Positions 7,335-15,286 are shown, counted from the first letter of the stretch. The stretch: 44,933 nt of DNA from Lysobacterales bacterium (GCA_013002505.1 JABDJL010000040.1:1-44933), one strand, 5' to 3'. A program made the numbers and translations. The notes: generated by a model from the letters alone, not told the origin.

Positions 7335-8321
7335 ATGAAACTTGCATCACTTAAAGCGGGCGGCCGTGACGGCAGCCTGGTTGTCGTGGACCGGGACTTG
7401 AAAAATTACGCCCCGGCCACCGAAGTTGCACCGACCTTGCAAGCCGCAATTGACAATTGGGCGGATTGCGAAACGGGGTTGCGTGAAATTTACATTGCGC
7501 TGAATAAGGGCCTCTGCGCCGCTGCACAACCACTGGTCATGACCGACCTCGCTTCGCCATTTCCGCGTGCCTACGAATTCGTGGATGGCAGCGCCTACCT
7601 GCCGCACGTCGAGCGGGTGCGCAAGGCGCGTGGCGCCGAGGTTCCGGAATCGTTTTATGTGGATCCGTTGATGTACCAGGCCACGTCGGCAGGTTTCCTT
7701 GGGCCGCGTGATGACATTCCGGTGGTTTCGGAAGAGTACGGCATCGATTTTGAATCCGAAATCGTGGTCGTGACCGATGATGTGCCAATGGCGGTCAGCC
7801 CCGAAAACGCGGTTGCCCACATACGCCTCGTGGGGCTGGTTAACGATGTCAGCTTGCGCAACCTGATCCCGGCTGAACTGGCCAAGGGCTTCGGGTTTCT
7901 GCAGTCCAAGCCGCGTTCTGCGCTGTCGCCGGTACTGGTGACGCCGGATGAGCTGGGTGATGCGTGGAATGCTACGGTCCTGGACCTGCCGTTGATTTCG
8001 ACCTTGAACGGTCAACGCTTCGGCGAGCCCGAGGCCGGTTCTGATATGCAGTTCAGTTTTGCCGAACTGGTCGCCCATGCCGCCAAGACCCGCCCGCTGG
8101 CTGCCGGCACCATTGTCGGGTCGGGCACGATCGCCAACGAGGACACGGGCAAGGGCGCGTCATGCCTGGCTGAAAAGCGCATGCTGGAAATTATTGCCGA
8201 CGGCAAGCCCTCTACGCCATTCATGCGCTTTGGAGATACCATCAGGATAGAAATGTTTGACCGCCAAGGTCGTGATATTTTTGGCGCCATCGAACAGACC
8301 GTTGTGGCCTATGACGGCTGA
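7335..8321 (+). CDS. fahA: Fumarylacetoacetase (fumarylacetoacetate hydrolase)
   Basis: This enzyme cleaves 4-fumarylacetoacetate to fumarate and acetoacetate, the last step of tyrosine degradation. The 328-residue protein has the FAH-family C-terminal fold, with GIDFESEIVVVTDDVP as the metal-binding acidic block and GTIVGSGTIANED as the conserved substrate-loop region; KRMLEIIADGK and FMRFGDTIRIEM follow. The ATG at 7335 has GGAG about 13 bases upstream, a loose spacing. The 76-base gap to hmgA carries an inverted repeat. The gene overlaps maiA by 11 bases. Acetoacetate made here could be activated by the acetoacetyl-CoA synthetase encoded at 19219-21168. Confidence 0.94.
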   Translation: MKLASLKAGGRDGSLVVVDRDLKNYAPATEVAPTLQAAIDNWADCETGLREIYIALNKGLCAAAQPLVMTDLASPFPRAYEFVDGSAYLPHVERVRKARGAEVPESFYVDPLMYQATSAGFLGPRDDIPVVSEEYGIDFESEIVVVTDDVPMAVSPENAVAHIRLVGLVNDVSLRNLIPAELAKGFGFLQSKPRSALSPVLVTPDELGDAWNATVLDLPLISTLNGQRFGEPEAGSDMQFSFAELVAHAAKTRPLAAGTIVGSGTIANEDTGKGASCLAEKRMLEIIADGKPSTPFMRFGDTIRIEMFDRQGRDIFGAIEQTVVAYDG

Positions 8322-8979
8322 ACCCGGATTGATCCTTTATGACTACTGGCGCAGCACGGCCGCTTACAGGGTACGCATTGCCTTGCATCTGAAGGGCCTG
8401 CCATTTGAGCAGCGGCCGGTACACCTGGTCAGGGATGGTGGCGAGCAGCATTCGGCTGCTTACCGCGAAGTCAATCCCCAGCGCCTGGTGCCGGCGCTGG
8501 TAGATGGCGACTTGGTGCTGAGCCAGTCCCTGGCCATCTGTGAATACCTGGATGAGCGCTATCCGGGTCACACGCTGGTCTCGGGCGATGCGGCTCAAAA
8601 AGCAGCCATCCGGGCGCTGTCACAGGTGATTGCCTGCGATGTGCACCCACTGAATAACCTGCGCGTGCAGCAGTACCTGAGGCGTGAGCTGTCGGTGTCG
8701 GATGGGCAGGCCGTAGACTGGATGCACCATTGGATGGCGCTGGGTTTCGAGGCCATCGAGCGGATACTGGAGTCGCATGGGCCGGCTGGTGCATGTTGTT
8801 TTGGGGATCAGCCCACACTCGCGGACGTGGTCTTGATTCCGCAGTTATACAACGCCGATCGTTTTGACTGCGACCTGCGGCCGTACCGGCGAATCAACCA
8901 GGTTGCAGATCATTGCAGGGGCCTTTCTGCTTTCCGCGCTGCGGCGCCGGAGAACCAGCCAGACGCGCCGGGGTCATAA
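8311..8979 (+). CDS. maiA: Maleylacetoacetate isomerase (zeta-class GST)
   Basis: A glutathione-dependent isomerase that turns 4-maleylacetoacetate into 4-fumarylacetoacetate. The thioredoxin-like N-terminal domain begins LILYDYWRSTAAYRVRIALH, matching the RVRIAL signature of zeta GSTs, and NPQRLVPALV is the glutathione-site segment. The helical C-terminal domain contains DVHPLNNLRVQQYL, very typical of MaiA. The ATG at 8311 lies inside the end of fahA, an 11-base overlap giving a 222-residue protein; the longer frame from 8257 would overlap fahA by 65 bases and add a tail without family similarity. The operon order hpd-hmgA-fahA-maiA puts all four steps in one transcript. Confidence 0.94.
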   Translation: MTAEPGLILYDYWRSTAAYRVRIALHLKGLPFEQRPVHLVRDGGEQHSAAYREVNPQRLVPALVDGDLVLSQSLAICEYLDERYPGHTLVSGDAAQKAAIRALSQVIACDVHPLNNLRVQQYLRRELSVSDGQAVDWMHHWMALGFEAIERILESHGPAGACCFGDQPTLADVVLIPQLYNADRFDCDLRPYRRINQVADHCRGLSAFRAAAPENQPDAPGS

Positions 8980-8997
8980 GCCCTGAATCGCGGGAGG

Positions 8998-9026
8998 TTC
9001 ACGTATGCACCGGCATACGTCATAAT
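8998..9026 (+). promoter_or_regulatory. Predicted promoter with inverted repeat in its spacer
   Basis: TTCACG (8998-9003, 4 of 6 to the -35 consensus) and CATAAT (9021-9026, 5 of 6 to the -10 consensus) are 17 bases apart. A perfect inverted repeat, ACGTATGC-ACCG-GCATACGT (9001-9020), fills the spacer. It could be an operator for the lipoprotein operon starting at 9056, or a hairpin at the end of the maiA message, although no T-run follows. Confidence 0.5.
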
Positions 9027-9055
9027 CCCTGACTGAATTCCATGGGAACCAATCA

Positions 9056-9433
9056 ATGCGCAATTCCTTATTACTGACCCAGGGCCTGCTCTTGAGCCTG
9101 CTGTTGCTTTCCTGCGCGAGCGTCAAGCCAGGTCCCGATGTGCTCAATTCCGCCGAGCGGGCCATCCAGGCCGCGGAGCGCGCGGGCGCCGAGGAGTTGG
9201 CGCCGGTTGAATTGCGCTTTGCGCGTGAGAAACTCGAATCGGCGCGCCGGGGATTGGAACAGAAACAGTACGAGGTTGCGCTGTACCTGATCGAAGAATC
9301 TGAAATCAATTCAGAATTGGCGATAGAGCAGTCCCGCGCTGCGCAATCCCGGCGCAAGGTTAATGAGCTTCGGCGAGCCAACGAAATTCTCCGCGAAGAA
9401 CTTGAAGCCACCTATGGGGAGTCGTTCCCATGA
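9056..9433 (+). CDS. DUF4398-type lipoprotein
   Basis: A 125-residue exported lipoprotein. The N terminus is a lipoprotein signal with a long leucine core and lipobox LLSC, with C20 as the predicted lipidated residue. The mature part is an amphipathic helical DUF4398-like domain with AERAIQAAERAGAEELAPVE and REKLESARRGLEQKQYEVA. The function of the domain is not established as far as I know. Its stop overlaps the start of the following OmpA-type lipoprotein (ATGA), and that protein carries a second copy of the same domain, so the two probably act together in the envelope. Confidence 0.82.
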   Translation: MRNSLLLTQGLLLSLLLLSCASVKPGPDVLNSAERAIQAAERAGAEELAPVELRFAREKLESARRGLEQKQYEVALYLIEESEINSELAIEQSRAAQSRRKVNELRRANEILREELEATYGESFP

Positions 9434-10419
9434 GCATGGATTTCCGGACATGGGTGCTCGCCAGCCTGGCCCTGCTGTTGGCGGGTTGCGCGGCAGCCCC
9501 CAAAAAGGATCTCGCCCTGGAGCGAGTGCGTTCTCAACTCGAATCGCTGAAGGCGGATGATACCCTTGGGGGCTATGCGCCGTTGGCGCTGGGCGAGGCT
9601 GAACGTGCCCTGCGCACAGCCGAGCAGGCAACTGGAAACGAGGTTTATCGCTTTCATCTCGTATACATGGCGGATCGCCGCATCCAGATTGCCCGGGCCA
9701 TGGCCCAGCGCGAACAGCTCGAACAGACGCTTGACGAGTTGAACAAATCGCGTAACGACATGCAGGTACGGGCCAGCCAGATCGAAACCGAGCGTGCGCG
9801 CGAGGAAGCGGAGCAGGCCAGGTTGATGTTTGCCGCCACGGCCGAAGAAGCGGAACGCCAGCGGCGCGAGAAAGAACAGGCCTTGCAGCAAGGCGCGGAG
9901 TCGGCACGCACTGCCGAACTGGCGATCGAGGAAGCGGCCCAGGCACGGCGCCTGGCCGAGTCGCGCGCATCTGAAATTGAACTGGCCCGTCGAGAAGCAG
10001 AATTGGCTTCCCAGGAAGTGGATTCGTTGAAACGCCAGCTTGAAAATCTGCAACTGCGCCAGACCGAGAGCGGCGTGGTCGTGACGCTGGGCGACGTTCT
10101 GTTCGGCTCCGGCGAAACCACATTGCTGGACAGCGCGCATGCGTCGCTGGTCGAGGTCGTGGACCTGCTCCAGACCGAGCCGGATAAATTGATCCGCATC
10201 GAAGGCCACACCGATTCCGTCGGGGCAGCTGAAACCAACCAGGCCTTGTCGGAACAACGTGCGCTGGCCGTGCGCGATGCACTGGTGGGCCTGGGCGTGG
10301 ACGCGTCACGGGTGACAACCATAGGGCTGGGCGAAGATTTCCCCATCGCCAGTAATGACGATGCCGACGGCAGAGCGCGCAACCGCCGTGTCGATGTCAT
10401 TCTGCTGGATAATAGTTGA
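9430..10419 (+). CDS. DUF4398 / OmpA-domain lipoprotein
   Basis: A 329-residue lipoprotein with lipobox LLAGC (C20). A DUF4398-like helical domain (about 25-95) is followed by a long Glu/Ala/Arg-rich coiled coil (about 95-215) and a C-terminal OmpA peptidoglycan-binding domain (about 220-329). The OmpA signature is clear: IRIEGHTDSVGAAETNQALS, then EQRALAVRDALVGLGV and RARNRRVDVILL, with the Asp and Arg that contact diaminopimelate. The design suggests a lipid-anchored protein that reaches peptidoglycan across the periplasm. It is coupled by a 4-base overlap to the upstream DUF4398 lipoprotein. Confidence 0.9.
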   Translation: MSMDFRTWVLASLALLLAGCAAAPKKDLALERVRSQLESLKADDTLGGYAPLALGEAERALRTAEQATGNEVYRFHLVYMADRRIQIARAMAQREQLEQTLDELNKSRNDMQVRASQIETERAREEAEQARLMFAATAEEAERQRREKEQALQQGAESARTAELAIEEAAQARRLAESRASEIELARREAELASQEVDSLKRQLENLQLRQTESGVVVTLGDVLFGSGETTLLDSAHASLVEVVDLLQTEPDKLIRIEGHTDSVGAAETNQALSEQRALAVRDALVGLGVDASRVTTIGLGEDFPIASNDDADGRARNRRVDVILLDNS

Positions 10420-10442
10420 ACCAGGGCGTTGCGGCCAAAGAA

Positions 10443-10486
10443 TGAATTAAAACGTACGAATAAATATTCGTATAAAGCTTAATTCA
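10443..10486. repeat. Nested inverted repeats downstream of the OmpA-type gene
   Basis: Outer arms TGAATTAA (10443-10450) and TTAATTCA (10479-10486) enclose inner arms TACGAATA (10455-10462) and TATTCGTA (10465-10472), all perfect, with a 2-base centre and a 4/6-base internal loop. The block is very AT-rich compared with its surroundings. No T-run follows, so it is not a standard terminator. It may be a pair of operators or a structured mRNA 3' end. Confidence 0.6.
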
Positions 10487-10702
10487 ACAGGAAAACTTGC
10501 CAGTTTCAGAGCTTTGCGCTAGTGTTGGCGCATAACCATGGTAATGACCATATTCTCAATCGGAATTCGCGCATGAGTGCAGCAAGCATCCTACGCCTGC
10601 TGCATGTTTCAGAATTTCGTCCCGTTAGTTCAAATCTTGTAAATCAATCCGCTGCGCGCACAGGCCTGTCGCCGATCGTGTGCGGCGGATACCTGTACCA
10701 CC

Positions 10703-10710
10703 AAGGAGGT
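10703..10710 (+). promoter_or_regulatory. Perfect Shine-Dalgarno that fixes the YdcH-like start
   Basis: AAGGAGGT lies five bases before the ATG at 10716. It shows that the earlier in-frame start at 10680 is not used and that this small gene is translated strongly. Confidence 0.8.
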
Positions 10711-10715
10711 CTGAG

Positions 10716-10931
10716 ATGTTCGAACACCGCCAGGATCTGATGGAAAAACTGATGAAGGAAAACGAAGACTTCAGAAGGATTTTTAATCGCCACCAGGAAC
10801 TGGACAAGCGTGTCACCGAAGCCGAACTGGGAACCAAGCCAATGGAAGACCTGGCCCTGAACCAGTTGAAGAAAGAAAAGCTGTTTGCGAAGGATCGACT
10901 CGCGCAGCTGATGGATTCTGCGAACGCTTGA
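10716..10931 (+). CDS. YdcH-like (DUF465) small protein
   Basis: A 71-residue highly charged helical protein beginning MFEHRQDLMEKL. The pattern FRRIFNRHQELDKRVTEAE followed by LNQLKKEKLFAKDRLAQL matches DUF465/YdcH proteins, short coiled-coil proteins common in Proteobacteria whose function is unknown. The start is fixed by a perfect Shine-Dalgarno five bases upstream. A strong intrinsic terminator follows 21 bases after the stop, so the gene is probably monocistronic. Its promoter should lie in the 10487-10700 stretch, where I see no clear element. Confidence 0.85.
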   Translation: MFEHRQDLMEKLMKENEDFRRIFNRHQELDKRVTEAELGTKPMEDLALNQLKKEKLFAKDRLAQLMDSANA

Positions 10932-10952
10932 TCAGCACGACATCAATTATCG

Positions 10953-10979
10953 AACGGCCGGGATTCCCCGGCCGTTTTT
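10953..10979 (+). terminator. Intrinsic terminator after the YdcH-like gene
   Basis: A perfect 10-bp stem, AACGGCCGGG (10953-10962) and CCCGGCCGTT (10967-10976), with an ATTC loop runs straight into five T (10975-10979). This is the clearest terminator in the window. Confidence 0.92.
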
Positions 10980-11058
10980 CGTCAGGGTGGGGTAAAATCA
11001 GTGCCACCTTCATGACGCACCTGCCGGTCGTCCACCGAAATTCCCGGAGCAGCACTTG

Positions 11059-12432
11059 ATGGAAGTCCACGACAGCGTACTCGAACTGATTGGCAACACG
11101 CCTATCGTTCGAATCCACCAATTCGATACCGGGCCCTGCACGCTGTATATGAAGCTCGAAAGTCAAAATCCGGGTGGCTCGGTCAAGGACCGGATCGGGC
11201 TGCAGATGATCGAGGATGCCGAACGGCGAGGCTTGCTGAAGCCGGGTGGGACGCTGGTTGAAGGCACGGCCGGCAACACCGGGCTGGGCCTGGCCCTGGT
11301 GGCGGCGCAAAAAGGTTACCGGCTGGTACTGGTCATCCCGGATAAGATGAGCCGCGAGAAGATTTCCAATCTCAAGGCCATGGGCGCCGAGGTGGTGCTG
11401 ACACGGTCCGACGTGGCCAAGGGTCATCCTGAGTACTACCAGGACCTCGCCGAGCGACTGGCCAATGAAATGGACAACGCCTTTTTCATTAACCAGTTCG
11501 GTAATCCTGCCAACCCGAAAGCGCACGAGGAAGGAACAGGTCCCGAAATCTGGCGGCAGATGGATGGCAAGCTGGACGCCATCGTGGTGGGCGTGGGTTC
11601 GAGCGGCACGATTACCGGGCTGTCGCATTTTTTCCAGCGCGAGGCGCCAAACGTCGACATCATCCTGGCCGACCCGGTCGGTTCGATACTGGAGCAGTAC
11701 ATCAACCACGGAAACCTGGACGCCAAGAGCGCCAGCTGGCTGGTCGAGGGCATCGGCGAGGACTTCCTGCCCGTGATCAGTGATTTTACCCACGTGACCA
11801 AGGCCTACGCGATCCCGGACTCGGAAAGTTTTGCGCTGGGCCGCGAGCTGCTGATGAAAGAAAGCATTTTGGGGGGATCATCCACCGGTACGCTGCTGGG
11901 CGCCGCGCTTCGCTACTGCAAGGAACAGACCGAGCCCAAAAATGTGCTGACGTTCGCCTGCGACACCGGCAACCGTTACCTGTCCAAGATGTACAACGAT
12001 TTCTGGATGCGCGACCAGGGATTCCTCGAGCGCGAAGAAGTGGGTGACCTGCGTGACCTGATCGCACGGCCCTTCGCCTCGCACGACACCGTCACCGTGG
12101 GCCCCGATGAACCGCTGGCCAATGCCTACACGCGAATGAAACTTTACGACGTGTCGCAGCTTCCAGTCATCGAGAATGACCAGATCGTCGGCATACTCGA
12201 TGAGTCAGACCTGCTGTTGGCCGTGGTTGGTTCGCCGGATTGTTTCGACAAGCCGGTCAGCAGCGCCATGGTCAGCGACCTGAATTTTATTGACGTCGAT
12301 GAGCCGGTGGAAAAATTGCTGCCGATTTTTGAACAGGACTATGTCGCCATCGTACGCGACGGCGAGGAATTCCTGGGACTCATTACCCGTGTGGATCTTC
12401 TATATCACCTGCGGAGGAAGGCGGATTGTTAG
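11059..12432 (+). CDS. Cystathionine beta-synthase
   Basis: A PLP enzyme that joins serine and homocysteine to cystathionine, the first step of transsulfuration. The N-terminal fold-type II domain (about 1-320) shows the PLP lysine K43 in NPGGSVKDRIGL, the phosphate-binding EGTAGNTGLGLALV, and GVGSSGTITGL. The C-terminal part (about 335-457) has two CBS domains, seen in YDVSQLPVIENDQIVGILDE and FLGLITRVDLLYHL; in eukaryotic enzymes this region binds S-adenosylmethionine. Tandem CBS domains on a PLP core favour CBS over plain cysteine synthase, but O-acetylserine-using relatives exist. The ATG at 11059 and a TTG one codon earlier are both possible starts. No gamma-lyase gene is nearby. Confidence 0.88.
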   Translation: MEVHDSVLELIGNTPIVRIHQFDTGPCTLYMKLESQNPGGSVKDRIGLQMIEDAERRGLLKPGGTLVEGTAGNTGLGLALVAAQKGYRLVLVIPDKMSREKISNLKAMGAEVVLTRSDVAKGHPEYYQDLAERLANEMDNAFFINQFGNPANPKAHEEGTGPEIWRQMDGKLDAIVVGVGSSGTITGLSHFFQREAPNVDIILADPVGSILEQYINHGNLDAKSASWLVEGIGEDFLPVISDFTHVTKAYAIPDSESFALGRELLMKESILGGSSTGTLLGAALRYCKEQTEPKNVLTFACDTGNRYLSKMYNDFWMRDQGFLEREEVGDLRDLIARPFASHDTVTVGPDEPLANAYTRMKLYDVSQLPVIENDQIVGILDESDLLLAVVGSPDCFDKPVSSAMVSDLNFIDVDEPVEKLLPIFEQDYVAIVRDGEEFLGLITRVDLLYHLRRKADC

Positions 12433-12527
12433 TAAGGCTGAATTGAATCGTTTGTTTCGGCCTGGTTTCGGACGCATCAATATTTCGATGCCGACCAGCC
12501 AACATCGGCGTCACGAGCCGGGCTCAC

Positions 12528-12533
12528 TTGACA
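12528..12533 (+). promoter_or_regulatory. Possible -35 element upstream of the CsgG-like gene
   Basis: A perfect TTGACA 58 bases ahead of the GTG at 12591. The best -10 candidates at 17-18 bases (GAATCT or AATCTA) are poor, so the promoter is tentative. The 158-base gap after the cystathionine beta-synthase gene shows no terminator. Confidence 0.3.
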
Positions 12534-12590
12534 AGTTGCGCGGGCGCAACGAATCTAAAGGCAATAATTACCGCAGAGGGGAACCAAACC

Positions 12591-13502
12591 GTGAATCATT
12601 CTGAACAACGATGCGACCATCGCATCCTGTACGCGCTATTGGGCGCCACGCTGTTAGTGTCGGCAAACCTTTCCGCGGATGACGACGAGGGCACCCAGAT
12701 CGCAAAATGTTCCCAGAAGCTGGGCGCCGTGGCCATCAACGAACCGGAAAAGCAGTGGTGGCAAGCCTATGACCTCGATAACCCGGAGGCATTGATCAAG
12801 CTGCTGGTCCAGCGCTCAGGTTGTTTCGATATCGTTGACCGCGGCCAGGGGCTGGACATGCGCGGCACCGAGCGTGACCTGGCCGACTCCGGCGAACTGC
12901 AGCGGAATTCGAACATGGGCAAGGGCCAGGTGCTGGTGGCCGATTATTTCATCATCCCGGACATCGTTTCATCTGACGAAGATGCCGGTGGCAGCGGTCT
13001 TGCCGGCATTGCAGCAGGCAAGATTGGCGGCAAGCTTGGCGGCGTGCTCGGCGGAATAAAAAAGAAGGAGTTGACGGCCCACACGCTGCTCAGCGTGGTG
13101 GACGCGCGCACCACTCGCAACCTGTTTACCTCGGAAGGCAAGTACAGCCACAAGGACGTCAGTTTCGGCGCCGGCGGCTTTTTCCTGGTCGGCGCCATTG
13201 GTGGTGGCTACGAGGATACAGAAATCGGGCAGGTGATCAGCGCCGCCTACGTGGAGGCCTACAACGACATGGTAGGGCGGATTCAACAGATGCCGCCACC
13301 TTCCAGTGAGCCGTCGCAGAAGTCCTACGTGATTGCGATGGATACGCACATGTACAAAAGCGCCAGCCGTGACGAGCCGCTGCGCCAGATCCGCGCTCGC
13401 TCAACGGTCTACGCGACCGGAAACCGCGAAGGCATCTTCCTCGAAGTCGAGGATGATTTCGGTATCGTGGGCTGGGTGTCTGTGGAGGATCTTTCGAATT
13501 GA
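12591..13502 (+). CDS. Exported CsgG-like protein with C-terminal SH3-type domain
   Basis: A protein of about 303 residues if it starts at the GTG at 12591, which has GAGGGG about 10 bases upstream. An N-terminal signal peptide (YALLGATLLVSANLSA) precedes a CsgG-like region in which LIKLLVQRSGCFDIVDRGQG and LVADYFIIPDI match the pattern of curli-secretion CsgG and related assembly proteins. A Gly-rich hinge (GGKLGGVLGG) and a second beta region follow. The last 65 residues (YVIAMDTHMYKSASRDEPLR onwards to WVSVEDL) look like a bacterial SH3 domain. No curli subunit genes (csgA, csgB) are nearby, so curli export is unlikely; a cell-envelope role is a better guess. Confidence 0.7.
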   Translation: MNHSEQRCDHRILYALLGATLLVSANLSADDDEGTQIAKCSQKLGAVAINEPEKQWWQAYDLDNPEALIKLLVQRSGCFDIVDRGQGLDMRGTERDLADSGELQRNSNMGKGQVLVADYFIIPDIVSSDEDAGGSGLAGIAAGKIGGKLGGVLGGIKKKELTAHTLLSVVDARTTRNLFTSEGKYSHKDVSFGAGGFFLVGAIGGGYEDTEIGQVISAAYVEAYNDMVGRIQQMPPPSSEPSQKSYVIAMDTHMYKSASRDEPLRQIRARSTVYATGNREGIFLEVEDDFGIVGWVSVEDLSN

Positions 13503-13649
13503 TTTGGGCCGCCGACCGGCAGCTTGAATTGACAATGTACTTTATCAGGCACTGTGCGGCTATCGATACATTTAAATCGTTTCCGCGGGAACGCGAAATT
13601 AGGATATTTCCTACAAATGCGGAGAATTGCGCTCTGTTTCCATAATTGG

Positions 13650-14912
13650 TCAGGGCTGCCAGTTTTCAAATGCGAAGGGATTCATGATCGCGCCTTGCCA
13701 CAGACGCAGCCGCTCCCCATTGGGCAGGTCGGCTTCGTCACAAACATCGTCCCAGTGCTCCCTGATCACTTCCGCCTGGGAATCGGCAATGCCAGTGGCC
13801 TCATCTCGCGACAGCATGAACCGATCGCATACTGAGCGCGCGTTGGCCAGCGTGCTGAGCCTGCCACGCTCACCTTCGATATCCATCGCCTGGCTCACCT
13901 CTCCGCCGGCACGCGATTGCGGGCAAATGTCATACGCAGGTGTCAGGTCCAGATGCTGCCCGTCCCAAAACGCGGCATGATTGCGGGCATGGTCGTCGGT
14001 GTTTCCGACCAGGATGTTGAAGCACAGGCGTGCAAATAGTTCACGTAAGGTCGCCTCGTGCTTATCGAAGCGCTGACGTATGCGGTCGGCCAGGTCCAGA
14101 TAGCTCGCATACCTCGCTTCCATCTCGTCGAGTTGCAGAATGCTGAGACCGCTGAGCATGTGTTTCCTGAAATGGCCTCGCTCATTGCGTTCACGATCAA
14201 ATCGTTCAACCAGCAATACATCCCGCCCCATAGATCGGGTCAGCCTGACAGGCGCAACATTCAGGCCACAAGTGTCCGCAAGCCGCATGGCAACGAACTC
14301 GGACTTGACGACATCATAGGTGTCGGTTGAGGTGCTGAACTTGGCAATGTACTGCGTTCCGTCATCGTCAATCAGGGCTTTGGGCCTTGCACCGCCAACC
14401 GATGATCCGTGTAGCAACGCAGTGTCGAGGTCAGGGGACAGGGGCTGACGTTTTTCTACCATTTCGGCGGCGCGGATCAGGACGTCCATGTCAACCACTT
14501 CCTTGATCCGTGGCCGGTATTCCGCGCTGGACGACTGGAAATCCAGCGCGCCGATGCGATCGCTGCCGGACAGCAGAAAGAAGTCGAGCGCGGTTAACGG
14601 TGCTTCACCAAACTTGTTGATCAGGACCCGTTGCCCCCAGGCGTCCGGGCCGCCGTCGCGCAGGCACGATGGCATGATGCCCATCCCGGTTGGTTCCTGC
14701 TCGCCCGCCTTGAGCTTCAGTTCGAAGGGTGACAGCGGGATCGCATTTTCCCGCTCCAGATAGCTCCGTCCATATGTGAAAAAGTAGCGCTGCGGACTTG
14801 CCCCTCCGTCGTAAAGCCTGCCGATCACCACCGGTTTAGTGGCGCCGGGCAGCCAGATCCACACATACACTTCCTGCGCGCCAGTGGCCGATTTTTGCTC
14901 AGAAGTTATCAT
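13650..14912 (-). CDS. hipA: HipA-type serine/threonine kinase toxin
   Basis: A 420-residue HipA-family kinase. In E. coli HipA phosphorylates glutamyl-tRNA synthetase and causes growth arrest; the target here is unknown. Family features are the flexible loop HGSSVGGARPKALI (168-181) with S171 at the autophosphorylation position, a putative ATP lysine K190 in YIAKF, the catalytic segment NILVGNTDDHARNH (299-312) with D306 and N311, and the metal-binding LTPAYDIC with D328. All catalytic positions I can place are intact, so the kinase looks active. Its start overlaps hipB by 14 bases. The pair lies between core genes with its own AT-rich control region, which suggests acquisition as a small module. 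Confidence 0.92.
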   Translation of the reverse strand: MITSEQKSATGAQEVYVWIWLPGATKPVVIGRLYDGGASPQRYFFTYGRSYLERENAIPLSPFELKLKAGEQEPTGMGIMPSCLRDGGPDAWGQRVLINKFGEAPLTALDFFLLSGSDRIGALDFQSSSAEYRPRIKEVVDMDVLIRAAEMVEKRQPLSPDLDTALLHGSSVGGARPKALIDDDGTQYIAKFSTSTDTYDVVKSEFVAMRLADTCGLNVAPVRLTRSMGRDVLLVERFDRERNERGHFRKHMLSGLSILQLDEMEARYASYLDLADRIRQRFDKHEATLRELFARLCFNILVGNTDDHARNHAAFWDGQHLDLTPAYDICPQSRAGGEVSQAMDIEGERGRLSTLANARSVCDRFMLSRDEATGIADSQAEVIREHWDDVCDEADLPNGERLRLWQGAIMNPFAFENWQP

Positions 14913-15237
14913 CTACCTTCCGACGCCTGCGCCGCGCCCTTTCCGGCAACACGCGCGTTATGGCGGCAATGCTGGTTGCCAGCTGATCCAACTCTTTCCT
15001 GTCGTCTGCAAGCAAAGGGATACCAACGATAACCGCGGCCTCGAACACGGTGCCGATGGACACTGAAGGACTGGCGCTTTCTATGGCGCGCACGGTCAGT
15101 CGGCTGACACCCAGGCGCTGAGCCAGCTCCTGTTGGCTCATGTTTCTTTCCTTGCGGGCAGCCGCAATCATGGCCGCCAGAGTTTTTAGACTTCGTCGAC
15201 TGTGGGTGGAGAGTTGAATTTCTGAGGTTCTAGACAT
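14899..15237 (-). CDS. hipB: HipB-type antitoxin (XRE-family DNA-binding protein)
   Basis: A 112-residue protein whose helix-turn-helix spans about residues 33-66 (MSQQELAQRLGVSRLTVRAI). The C-terminal tail is strongly basic (RARRRRRKVDD) and the gene overlaps hipA by 14 bases, the usual antitoxin-first order. HipB-type proteins bind the operator as dimers and neutralise HipA. Two near-identical 16-bp palindromes lie directly upstream, one over the likely -10 box. That -10 is only six bases from the ATG, so the message may be leaderless. Confidence 0.9.
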   Translation of the reverse strand: MSRTSEIQLSTHSRRSLKTLAAMIAAARKERNMSQQELAQRLGVSRLTVRAIESASPSVSIGTVFEAAVIVGIPLLADDRKELDQLATSIAAITRVLPERARRRRRKVDDNF

Positions 15238-15239
15238 AT

Positions 15240-15255
15240 GTATATTATAACATAC
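15240..15255. promoter_or_regulatory. Predicted HipB operator O1, overlapping the -10 box
   Basis: GTATATTATAACATAC is a 16-bp palindrome with one mismatched pair. The minus strand carries a perfect TATAAT -10 box inside it (15244-15249), six bases ahead of the hipB ATG. Binding here would block transcription of hipBA. Confidence 0.7.
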
Positions 15256-15270
15256 AATAAGATGAATAAT

Positions 15271-15286
15271 GTATAGTTAAATATAC
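15271..15286. promoter_or_regulatory. Predicted HipB operator O2
   Basis: GTATAGTTAAATATAC is a 16-bp palindrome with one mismatched pair and shares the GTAT...ATAC ends with O1. Its centre is 31 bases from the centre of O1, about three helical turns, so two dimers would sit on the same face of the DNA. It covers the region where the -35 should lie; no good -35 hexamer is visible. Confidence 0.68.

Noticed and set aside
10522-10740. 72-residue plus-strand open frame ahead of the YdcH-like gene
   Set aside because: No ribosome site or family match; it overlaps the perfect Shine-Dalgarno and start of the YdcH-like gene in another frame.
12591-13502. Full curli secretion locus
   Set aside because: Only a CsgG-like protein is present; there are no csgA, csgB, csgE or csgF genes nearby.
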